From an uncultured Oscillospiraceae bacterium (GTDB taxonomy: Bacteria > Bacillota > Clostridia > Oscillospirales > Oscillospiraceae), in NCBI GenBank assembly GCA_958436045.1, contig CAUBIP010000029.1, forward strand, positions 1 through 19,023: a stretch of DNA of 19,023 bases, written 5' to 3'. The position numbers and the translations under genes were made by a program. Below the pieces are notes generated by a model. That model searched no databases. It saw nothing but the letters and a program-made list of their open reading frames with translations, and was not told the DNA's origin. Position 1 is the first letter of the stretch; each line of letters begins with the position of its first letter. This document shows, piece after piece, positions 1-9,273 of the stretch.

Positions 1-3000
1 GTACTGGGTGTGATCCCCATACGGGGTGAACAGTGCCGGGGCGACCTGGTGGGATTTGCCGTTGTAGACCTCCGTCACCGTCTCAGCCGGTTTCGTCTGG
101 CCGGGCTTATCCTTCAGAATGCGCATCGTACCCGGGGTGTAGTTTTCAACGAAATAGACATAAACTGTCCCGTCACCCTCGTCGTAGGCCGTCGTCAGGA
201 CGCCGCTCGTCTGCGGGTTGCCCTGGGTCTCGACCCGGTAGGCGATCTCCCAGTTCGTCAGATCAATGACGACGATCGTATGCCCGCTATACGGGCCATA
301 GGCCTCTGTACCGCCGCAGCCGATGTAGGCGCGGCCATTGTAAATCGTCGGCGTGGAAGCGGAGCCAACCTTGCTCTCCAAATTCAGGCTGCGCAGAGAA
401 CTCTCGTCAATGACACCCGCCTCACTGACCTGGATACTGTAGAAATAGCCGCCTCTGGTACCAAAGTAGTAGTTACCGCTCTGCGCATCGTAGGCGATAT
501 TGCAGCGCACATCCCCGGCGTGGGGCAGCTGCAGGCTGGACAGGACCGCGCCGGTCCGGCGGTCCAGGCACAGCAGCGACGCGCGGCCCTTGCTGTTGCC
601 GTTCTCACCGTCGTCAGTGCCGACGATGACATACTGGTCCGTCACGCACGCGCCAGTCCAATAGAAGCCGCCCTTGGCAGCATAGAGCCAACTGGCCGCC
701 TTCTCTTCCTTCGGGTTCGACGGATCCTCATCCGTAGTGCTGAGGCAGACGAAGTTGCCGTCGAGGGTCTCGCTGCGCCAGAAGCCGGTGTAGACATAGC
801 CGTCGTGATAGGCGATCGTGCAGTTCGGCTGGCCGCCCAGCGCGTCACGATAGATCCAGACCGATTCCAGCGTCGCCGCGTTAAAGGCCTGGACGGTGCC
901 GTCACTGAGGCCGACGAAGATCATGCCGCCGCCGTAGGTCGCGCTGTTGATGCACCAGTTGGAGCTGTGGTCCATCTCGCCGCTGGCCAGAACCTTGCCG
1001 CTGGTCTTATCCAGCTTATAGAGCTTGTTGCCGGCGTAGACATACAGCGCGTCGTTCACCAGGATCGGGCAGCCGCAGGCGTCGCCGTACCAGCCGGTCC
1101 CGACACGATTTGCCCAGTAGAGGACGGTGTCCTCCGCTGTGATCGGCGTCCGCGCGTTGATGATGCCGTTATTATCGCTGGTGGGCCGGAGGCTGGGCCA
1201 GGCAGCAGGCAGATCCTGCAGCGTCGTATTGGCCGGAGCCTGTTCCAGGGCCACTTGGATCGTTGTATCCTGTGCAGGTGCCAGATAATCGGTCACGCTC
1301 TTGCCGCAATAACCGCCGCAGGTAACATTATAGGTATAGCTGTTGCCGGGAATCATTGTGAATTTTCCATCCTCAGCATAGACGGGCTTGCCCGTCTTGT
1401 TGGCGATGACAAACGTCACAGCCTCTGCCGGGGTGACCTGGAACTGCACCTGCACCGGCTCGACCCGCTTGAGATGCAGGGTATACGTTCCCACCACGGT
1501 GTTGCTGTCCTGATGCCGCACCTGGATGGCCACATCCTGCAGCCCCGCTTCATTCCATTCCGGTGTCAGGGTAATCTCCTGTAGGCTGTCATACCGCTTA
1601 TCGCCGATCATCGCGTAATATCCGCCACTGATGGGCGTGTCCGACGTCTCGTTCGGGAAGGCCGCCGTGAGGGTCAGCTCTTTCACGGAATCCAGGACCT
1701 GGAGCGTATATTCCTTTTGCGTCGCTGTGAAGCGGCTGACCTTGCCGTTTGCATCCAGCAGGTCAATATTTTCGCCGTTTGCCGTGCAGGCCAGGCTCTG
1801 CAGCTGCAGCTGGCGGGCGATGGTGATCGCATAATCCTGGTATTGCAGCAGCGTATCCGAGACCTGCTTCTGCACCCGGACCGTCACCTGCTGGCTATAG
1901 CCGGAGCGGGCCAGGCAGTCGATCAGGAAGCTGGTCTTGCCGGTGTCGCTGACGTCATACTCGATCTTCAGCTCCTTTGCGACACCGCATTTTTCCGGCG
2001 TCGACGACTGGGCCTGATAGAGAGCCGTCACCGTTTGGTGATCCTTGTCCGTTCTCGTCGCCTGGGCGTAGACAGACGCCAGGGTGTCCAGCGCCGTGGC
2101 GGTATAGCTGTGGCGCGATGCTTGGAACGCCGCATCCAGCGGCAGCGCCACGCGGCTGGTGAAGGGCGATCTGTTATAGAACGCCAGGCCGCTCAGCCCG
2201 TCCGCCGTCTCGGGGACCGGGGCGGTGATTGTCTGGCCATCCGCTGCCTGGAAGGTCAGGGACGCATGATACCACGTGTCCTTCGTCGAAACGCACTCGT
2301 AGGTATCGCCGGGGATCAGGTGGTATTTGCCGTTAGACTCCGGCACAATGACCGTGCCGCCCCGGTTGCGCAGCTCCGCATCCACGCCCGCAGGGACCTC
2401 CAGCGCCACAGTGACGGCGGAGACCCGTTCGATCTGGATCTGATACGTCCGGCTCTGGCCGCCGGTGTGGCTGACTTTAACCAGGACGTTGTTCTTCCCG
2501 CTTGAGAGGTTGACGGTGTCCGTATGCTTGCCGTTGACCGTCACCGTCGTGCCATCTGCAGTATAGGCCTGGGCGTCGATCTTGACGCTTGCAGCTGTCG
2601 CGCGGCAGGTATAATTTGTCTCCGCCGGCTGGAAGGGCAGGTAGAGCGCGGTGCCGTCCTGCAGGAGCTCCAGCTTTTTCAGCGTCGGAACACGGACAAC
2701 ATCGACCGCCAGGGACTGGATCATCGTCTGCTCGTTATTTGTGCCCTCATTCATCTTATAGCGGGCCTCCAGTGTCAGGCTGCAGCCCGTCATGCCCTGG
2801 TCCAGCAAAGCGGAGAGCTTTGTGGAGAAGCTTTCCCAGCTGCGGTAGGTCTCCGAGCAGTCATTACCATCCAGGTCGGTGTAGCAGGCATAGAGCCGCG
2901 TTGCTTTTGCCGGAACATCGCCCTGCTCGGCACGGAGATAGACCGTGGTCTTACTCGCGGTGTCATCCACATACCAGGTGACGCGATCGCCGTCTCGGCT

Positions 3001-3828
3001 GCTGGCATAGGGTTCCTTGTTCTCATTGAGGGCCGTGGCGCTCTTGAACCACTGGCCAGAGGGCAGCTGCGCCGTCACCGTCGCATTCTGGGAGATGACA
3101 ATCTTCCCCTCCGTGCGGTTATTGGCCCCGTCGGAGATCACATAGTCATAGTTGCCCGCCACAACGCGGACACTTCCCTGCCCCGTCGTGACATTGCCGC
3201 AGTCGTCCGTCATCGTGATGGCTGCCTTCGACACACTGGCCCCCGCCTGGGTGACCTGGAAATTCACGGTGTATTTTGGGCCGTTGATGCGCGCCTCGTA
3301 GGCGTTCATCGCCGCCGTTAGGGTATCGCAGCAGGTGCGGGCCGTGTCGGCTTTTGCCGTGGGCAGTGCGTCCATAGCGTTGGCGTAGGCATCCTTAGAG
3401 GCCGGGTCGTTCTGCAGGTTGTTCTGCGCCGTACGGAAGCGGCCCATCGCGCAGAGCAGGTCGATCATCGCGTCGCTGTAGACATCGTTGACACAGAAGA
3501 ACATGGCCGTGATCTCGGAAGCCGGTTTCGTCATGTCGTAGCCGCCGCCGTCATAATAGCGCAGATACATTGCGCTGACGCCGTCGATGGCGACGATGCT
3601 GCCGTCCTCGATCCGCTCCAGCTCGTGCCCGGAAGCAGCGATCGCCTCCTCCACGGTCTGCCCGGCGGTGTAAGAGATCGCCTCCGGCTCGACGATGACA
3701 CGGTTCGCTGTCATCACGCAGAAGTAGAAGCTGCCGCTCCCCTGGGCCGCCTGGACCCGGGGCATAACGCTCAGCATCAGGCAGAGGCAAAGCAGCGCCG
3801 CCACCCCACGTTTCAAAAATTTGCTCAT
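1..3828 (-). CDS. Giant secreted protein: cadherin-like sandwiches plus PQQ-type beta-propeller (3' end off the window)
   Basis: The frame is open for 1276 codons from ATG 3828 to the left edge, so the C-terminus is missing. GGAGG sits 7 bases before the ATG. A Sec signal peptide covers about residues 1-28 (Lys/Arg start, hydrophobic core, VQAA). Visible in order: a small beta/helical domain (about 35-160), a PEGA-like sandwich (about 160-230), a cadherin-like beta-sandwich (about 380-467), a second such sandwich (about 677-787), another short PEGA-like domain (787-860), and from about 918 a PQQ/WD-like propeller with blades such as LYVYAGNKLYKLDKTSGKV and GGMIFVGLSDGTVQAFNA. It is the last visible gene of the B12-riboswitch operon, 16 bp after the transglutaminase-like gene. 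I infer an extracellular or wall-associated binding protein, with the ligand possibly a corrinoid; the sequence does not prove this. A DUF4430 domain or wall anchor may follow beyond the window. Confidence 0.8.
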   Translation of the reverse strand, partial: MSKFLKRGVAALLCLCLMLSVMPRVQAAQGSGSFYFCVMTANRVIVEPEAISYTAGQTVEEAIAASGHELERIEDGSIVAIDGVSAMYLRYYDGGGYDMTKPASEITAMFFCVNDVYSDAMIDLLCAMGRFRTAQNNLQNDPASKDAYANAMDALPTAKADTARTCCDTLTAAMNAYEARINGPKYTVNFQVTQAGASVSKAAITMTDDCGNVTTGQGSVRVVAGNYDYVISDGANNRTEGKIVISQNATVTAQLPSGQWFKSATALNENKEPYASSRDGDRVTWYVDDTASKTTVYLRAEQGDVPAKATRLYACYTDLDGNDCSETYRSWESFSTKLSALLDQGMTGCSLTLEARYKMNEGTNNEQTMIQSLAVDVVRVPTLKKLELLQDGTALYLPFQPAETNYTCRATAASVKIDAQAYTADGTTVTVNGKHTDTVNLSSGKNNVLVKVSHTGGQSRTYQIQIERVSAVTVALEVPAGVDAELRNRGGTVIVPESNGKYHLIPGDTYECVSTKDTWYHASLTFQAADGQTITAPVPETADGLSGLAFYNRSPFTSRVALPLDAAFQASRHSYTATALDTLASVYAQATRTDKDHQTVTALYQAQSSTPEKCGVAKELKIEYDVSDTGKTSFLIDCLARSGYSQQVTVRVQKQVSDTLLQYQDYAITIARQLQLQSLACTANGENIDLLDANGKVSRFTATQKEYTLQVLDSVKELTLTAAFPNETSDTPISGGYYAMIGDKRYDSLQEITLTPEWNEAGLQDVAIQVRHQDSNTVVGTYTLHLKRVEPVQVQFQVTPAEAVTFVIANKTGKPVYAEDGKFTMIPGNSYTYNVTCGGYCGKSVTDYLAPAQDTTIQVALEQAPANTTLQDLPAAWPSLRPTSDNNGIINARTPITAEDTVLYWANRVGTGWYGDACGCPILVNDALYVYAGNKLYKLDKTSGKVLASGEMDHSSNWCINSATYGGGMIFVGLSDGTVQAFNAATLESVWIYRDALGGQPNCTIAYHDGYVYTGFWRSETLDGNFVCLSTTDEDPSNPKEEKAASWLYAAKGGFYWTGACVTDQYVIVGTDDGENGNSKGRASLLCLDRRTGAVLSSLQLPHAGDVRCNIAYDAQSGNYYFGTRGGYFYSIQVSEAGVIDESSLRSLNLESKVGSASTPTIYNGRAYIGCGGTEAYGPYSGHTIVVIDLTNWEIAYRVETQGNPQTSGVLTTAYDEGDGTVYVYFVENYTPGTMRILKDKPGQTKPAETVTEVYNGKSHQVAPALFTPYGDHTQY

Positions 3829-3844
3829 TGGAACTCCTCCTTAC

Positions 3845-6058
3845 TCAATACAGGCACTTGATCCAGTGATAATACCACCGCTGCAGCCGCTTCCAGCGGT
3901 TCTGGCAATGGGCCAGCACCTGAGCGGCATAGTCGTCCATCCATTGACGCTGCGCCGGGGCCATCGTATGCTGGCTATATAGGGCCTCCAGCTGCAGCCG
4001 CCGCGCCGCAGCATAATCAAGCCCGACAGCGGCCAGGGTCTCCGGTGTCGCCCCGGCGTAGCCCATCAGCCAGGCGGCGTAGGCAAAGCGCAGAGCAATG
4101 GCTGCTTTATCCTCCGCCGCGGCGATCTCCGCCAAACGACGGCGCAGGCGCAACCGGCGCGCCGCCAGCAGCGCTGCGAGCACCAGCAGCAGGCAGCCCA
4201 GCGCCGCCAGCAGCCACCAGACGCGGAAGACCGGCACGGTGCGGTTTTCATCCGTTGGATTCTCCTCCGGGGTCTCCTCGGGCTGGTGCTGCGGGGGCAT
4301 GTAGGTCCGGCCACCGCCGCCCAGGCCCTCGCCTTCCAGCTCTTCCTTGTCGACATAGCCCGGCGTCACCTCAAAGGGTAGCCAGCCGACGCCCGCCAGA
4401 TAGTACTCCGTCCAGGCGTGGGATTTCGCTTCCGTAAACGTGACCGTCTGACCGGCGGCATATGTCGCCGCCTCATCGCCGGATACATAATAGCCCTCAC
4501 AATAGCGGGCGGGGATGCCGTAGTAGCGCAGCATCATCGTCGCGATCGTCGCGTAATGGACGCTGTAGCCATAGGGGCTCTCCTGCAGGGTGTAGAGGAT
4601 AAAGTCGGTATCGCCGTTCTCCGTCTGCTGCCCCGGCTGGTAGGTCATATTCGAATCCAAATAGGTCAGGATCGTATCCTTGATCTGACTCAGCGTCATG
4701 CCGCCAGATGCGCTGCCCAGCTCCTGGGCCAGCAGCGACCGCACCTCGTCGGGAATCTCCAGATCATTCGTCTCGGCGTAGTCCCGGTACGCTGCCTCGC
4801 TGACCTGATAACGCTTTAGCACTGTAGACTCCGCGGCGTCGGCCAGGTCATTTTGCAGCGTGAACCATTCGGGGATGCTCCCGGGATAATAGTAGGCCGT
4901 GTAAGTATCGTCCTTTGCAAGAACAGCGCTGTCACCGATCTGGCGGTCATCCGCAAGGGCAGCAGTGTCCGCCGCGTAGGGCAGAAAATATTGCTTTTTG
5001 CACGCGGTCAGATTTTTAATTGTGATCTTGGCCGAAGCCGTCTCCTCCAGCGCCTGGTAAGCCGACGCCAGGACGCTTTGACCGTAGAAATTGCTCTGGT
5101 GCAGCCAGTAGAAGAGGTCGGCGCTATCCGCCCGGGTCTCCGCCGGCAGATCCTGCCAGCTCTGCCCGGTATAGGTCTGGCCGACAAAGCCGCGGAGGTA
5201 GAGCTTCTGCGGCTCGTCCATCGTGACCTCCAGCGCCGCCGTGTCATCCGGCTCCCAGGCGGGCAGGTTATGCAGCTGCCCTTCAGGCATCGCATTGGAG
5301 GCGGTGTCATACCGGACCGCATGGGCCCAGTTTTCCAGCCTCTGCCGCCACTGGCTGCTGGTGTTTTCCAGCGCATTGCCGCAGGCCAGGGCCAGCAGCA
5401 GCGCTGCCAGGCAAGCAGCCAGGCAGGCCGCCAGCTGCAGCGCCAGCGTCTTGCCGTTCTCGCCCGCGTCCCGGCGCACACAGTACACCAGCTGCAGGCC
5501 GCAGCCGCCCGCCAACAGGAGCAGCCCCACGCCGACGGGCAAAAGGCCCACAGCGCAGGCCACCAGTGGCAGCAGCGCCAGCAGCAGCGGCCAGCGTCTC
5601 GCACCGGCCGAGGCCCAGGCGCTCAGCCCCGCCACCGGCGGCAGCAGGACCAGCAGCAGCGGCCAAATTTGGCCCGCCGCCCCGCCGGTATACGTCAGAT
5701 AGACCCGGCTCCGTCGGCCTTCGTACCAATAAAGCACCTGGTTTGCCGCCGCGGCCAGCGACTGACGCAGCGGCGTCAGCAGCACCAGGCCCAGCACCAC
5801 GGCCAAAAGCAGGCAGCCCGGCAGGCACCACGCCCGCCAGCGCCCGCACTGCAGCAAGACAGCCGCCGCACTACAAGCCACGGCAATACCGATTGGCAGG
5901 AGGACCGGCGCTGCAAACAGCGCCGCCAGCACCAGCGCGCAGCCCAGGCTCATCAGCAATGTGATGAGGGAAATAGCGATCCGATCCGCCCCGGTCAGCC
6001 GCCCGGTATCAGGCGCGGCAGCGGTCAGGGTCAGATTGGAAGATTTGGTTTTTTTCAT
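3845..6058 (-). CDS. Membrane transglutaminase-like protein with catalytic Cys replaced by Ser
   Basis: 737 residues with the layout of TgpA/DUF3488-type proteins. The N-terminal third holds several hydrophobic helices, followed by an extracytoplasmic region, a transglutaminase-like core (about 450-570), an acidic Pro/Glu linker, one more membrane helix (about 613-635) and a basic cytoplasmic tail. The core shows GIPARYCEGY, SHAWTEYY (His547) and WLPFEVTPG (Glu563 where Asp is usual). The position that normally carries the nucleophilic Cys (G-x-C-x-x-[FY]-A) reads GYSVHYA, with Ser499 encoded by AGC, so classical transglutaminase/protease chemistry is unlikely unless Ser substitutes. The start overlaps the DUF58 stop by ATGA, showing translational coupling. 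MoxR, DUF58 and transglutaminase genes commonly occur together; the trio is thought to act in assembly of envelope proteins, here probably the products of the flanking surface-protein genes. Confidence 0.88.
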   Translation of the reverse strand: MKKTKSSNLTLTAAAPDTGRLTGADRIAISLITLLMSLGCALVLAALFAAPVLLPIGIAVACSAAAVLLQCGRWRAWCLPGCLLLAVVLGLVLLTPLRQSLAAAANQVLYWYEGRRSRVYLTYTGGAAGQIWPLLLVLLPPVAGLSAWASAGARRWPLLLALLPLVACAVGLLPVGVGLLLLAGGCGLQLVYCVRRDAGENGKTLALQLAACLAACLAALLLALACGNALENTSSQWRQRLENWAHAVRYDTASNAMPEGQLHNLPAWEPDDTAALEVTMDEPQKLYLRGFVGQTYTGQSWQDLPAETRADSADLFYWLHQSNFYGQSVLASAYQALEETASAKITIKNLTACKKQYFLPYAADTAALADDRQIGDSAVLAKDDTYTAYYYPGSIPEWFTLQNDLADAAESTVLKRYQVSEAAYRDYAETNDLEIPDEVRSLLAQELGSASGGMTLSQIKDTILTYLDSNMTYQPGQQTENGDTDFILYTLQESPYGYSVHYATIATMMLRYYGIPARYCEGYYVSGDEAATYAAGQTVTFTEAKSHAWTEYYLAGVGWLPFEVTPGYVDKEELEGEGLGGGGRTYMPPQHQPEETPEENPTDENRTVPVFRVWWLLAALGCLLLVLAALLAARRLRLRRRLAEIAAAEDKAAIALRFAYAAWLMGYAGATPETLAAVGLDYAAARRLQLEALYSQHTMAPAQRQWMDDYAAQVLAHCQNRWKRLQRWYYHWIKCLY

Positions 6059-7205
6059 GCGTCAAGCTCCAAATCCTGCAATTGCTGCAGGTAATTTTCC
6101 GGCGTAAAGGCGATCACGCGGCAGCCGCCTACCTGGGCCGCCTCGCCGCAGCACAGCACCGTGAGCTCGCTGCCTGCAAAGCAGGTAAGCTCCGCCTCGC
6201 TCGGGCAGGCCGCCGTGAAATACAGCACCTTGCTGTACGGCTGCGCCATGTCGTCCAGATAGCTGAGAGCGCTGCTCGCGGCATCCCGGCAGCCGGATTT
6301 CAGCAGCCGCGGCATCGTCTGCAGCAGCGCGTCCTCGGAATCCACCGGCGTCTGCAGGACGGTCTCGCCGTCGTTCCAGGCCAGCGTATAGGCAAAGCCC
6401 TGTTCGCTGGCCGCCCGGGAGATCCCACACACGCACTCAGCCATGGCGTTCATCTCCGCTGCCTCCGCCACGCGGGCCGTCTTGTCCCAGAACAGCAGCA
6501 GCGACCGGGAGACCGGGAAGGACGGGTCGCGGACGATCGTCTTATCTAATTTAGAAGAGAGCTTCCAATGAATTTGCTTGATAGAATCCCCGGGGACATA
6601 CTCCCGCAGCTGCAGCGTCTGGGTGTAATCCGAGCCCTTCCGGCCCTCCAGCCACGCCTCGCCGTCGTCCGGCGTCAGCGCAGGATAGGTCATAAGGAGG
6701 TTCACCGCCGGAAGCTCCGGCAGCGCGGTCAGCTTCGCGTCCACGCCCAGGGGAACGCGCCAGCGGATGCAGCCGGTCAGATCACTGACCTGGACCCGCT
6801 CCGTGCGCAGTTTGATGTAACCGCAATACTGCGACGAAAATTCCAGCGCCATCTCCGCCGCCCCCCGGACGCCGGGATGCAGCGCCACTGGAACATACGC
6901 CGTCTCACCGGTCAGCCGGTTCTCCAGCCGGACCCGGCAGATCACCTGCCCCACCGGCAGCCATGTCGGGTTTTCGACCCGTAAGGTGCCCGCCAGCGGC
7001 ACGCCGCGGGTCCCCAGTGGAGGAAAATACAACTGCAGCCGGAGCTTCTTCCGGACAAAGAACGCTGCCAGCGCCCCCAGTAGGGGCAGCACCGTCAGCG
7101 CGGCAAACAGCGCCAGCGCTGCAGGCGACCCCGTCCACAGGGCCAGCAGCGCCGCCAGCAGCCAAACAGCCAGCCATGCGGCCCGGGGCAGAAAAAGCCG
7201 CCCGT

Positions 7206-7209
<4 letters not shown>
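6055..7209 (-). CDS. DUF58 family membrane protein
   Basis: 384 residues. The N-terminus has two closely spaced hydrophobic helices (about 8-50) followed by a basic RKK boundary, then a beta-rich region and the family's signature PGDSIKQIHWKLSSK near residues 203-217. This is a conserved partner of MoxR ATPases. The C-terminal part resembles a von Willebrand A-like fold, but I see no convincing complete MIDAS motif. Its start overlaps the MoxR stop by ATGA, and its stop overlaps the next start in the same way. I infer a membrane-bound effector of the MoxR ATPase. Its exact biochemical role is not known for the family. Confidence 0.9.
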
Positions 7210-8145
<936 letters not shown>

Positions 8146-8153
<8 letters not shown>

Positions 8154-9273
8154 CTTTCTTTCCTCTCTTTTTCACGTATACCAATACGATTACCAGGGCC
8201 AGCACCAGCACGGCGCCGCCCGCGATATAGACATAGACCGGGACCCCGGCGCTGCCCGCCGCGGTGAAGTCGTAAATGCCCGGCTCACCGGCCCGCAGCC
8301 GCCGCACCCCCTCCAGGGCCATCATCGCCTGCTGTGTCGCGATGAAATTCCCCTCGGTATCGGAAGCGACATGGCGGAAGCCGCCGTCGTCCAGCTGATA
8401 GCTCAGCAGCGCCTGGGTCGGCGTGATATCGCCCGCGCAGAAGCGCTCGTCGGTATCCGGGTCGATCCCCAGCGCGCACAGCGCCAGAATCACCATGGAG
8501 AGGCTCTCAGAGGAATCCGTCCCGAAGGCGACATAATAGCCGTTTTCATCCATCTGTTTCTGAATAAAGTCCAGCCCCGCGTCAATAGCCTTCTGCACCT
8601 TTTCGTCGTCGCGGTAAGGCGCCAGGGCCTGCAGCGTCATTGACGTGATATCCAGATCCTCGCCGCCTGCCGTCAGGCCGAAGCCGCCGGATTCGGGGTT
8701 CTGCCGGTCGAGCATCATCTGCAAAAGGTCCTCCCGGGTGTACTTTGCGTCATCCGGGACAGTATACCCCTTGGTGTCCAGCAGGATCAGGGCATACATC
8801 ATCCGGTTTGTCGTATCCTCCTCCAGGTCGCCGGGATAGGCGTAGGTGGAATCGGCGACCAAGTTGATCTTACTGCCGTCTGCCGCCGTGCCGAAGGCCG
8901 TCGGATCACCGCCCATTGCAAGGACAGCCAGCGCGATGCGGTGACGGCCGTTGATCTCCGTCAGCGCATCCGCATCCATATACATCTGCGTGACATAATG
9001 CTCCAGCGCCGTCAGGTAGGCGTCATAATCCTCCTGCTGACCGGTGATGGCCATGGCAAAGGCGGCCCAATCGCAGAAGTTGGAGCCTGCCGGGCAGGCG
9101 TTCTGGTCGTTCAAAAGGCCGTCGGCCGTGCCGCCGCCGAGCAGGCGTTCCGCCTGCCCCGCCGCGTCCAGCGCCGTCTGCAGGGAATCAGAGGCGGCCC
9201 AGGCGCGCAGCGGCACGCAGGAAATACAAAGGACGGCCGCCAATACGCTGGCCAAAATTCTCAGTTTTTTCAA
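8146..9273 (-). CDS. Membrane-anchored alpha/alpha-toroid protein (prenyltransferase/terpene-cyclase-like; intrinsic-factor barrel-like)
   Basis: 375 residues starting at TTG (9271-9273), with GAGG 10 bases upstream. The leader MKKLRILASVLAAVLCISC begins a good Sec signal peptide ending AWAA (about 27). Then comes a helical repeat domain with prenyltransferase/squalene-cyclase-type turns (RQNPESGGFGL, YQLDDGGFRH) and paired helices such as DITSMTLQALAPY. The C-terminus is an extracytoplasmic linker, a membrane helix (about 345-367) and KKRGKKDV, so the domain faces outward. In animals this fold is the cobalamin-binding barrel of intrinsic factor and transcobalamin. The preceding gene carries the matching DUF4430-like half and a B12 riboswitch drives both, so I infer a corrinoid-binding surface protein. 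No lanthipeptide-cyclase, polysaccharide-lyase or terpene-cyclase active site is evident. The fold call is good; the ligand is inferred. Confidence 0.82.

Noticed and set aside
10..1584. Long plus-strand open frame (524 codons), with further ones at 1717-2505 and 2524-3321
   Set aside because: They are antisense to the continuous minus-strand gene that has a signal peptide, ribosome site and recognisable domains; their translations are low-complexity Arg/Ala/Val-rich and match no family pattern.
4853..6094. Plus-strand open frame of 413 codons opposite the transglutaminase-like gene
   Set aside because: Gln/Arg/Pro-rich shadow of GC-rich membrane-helix codons; the minus strand has clear motifs and operon overlaps.
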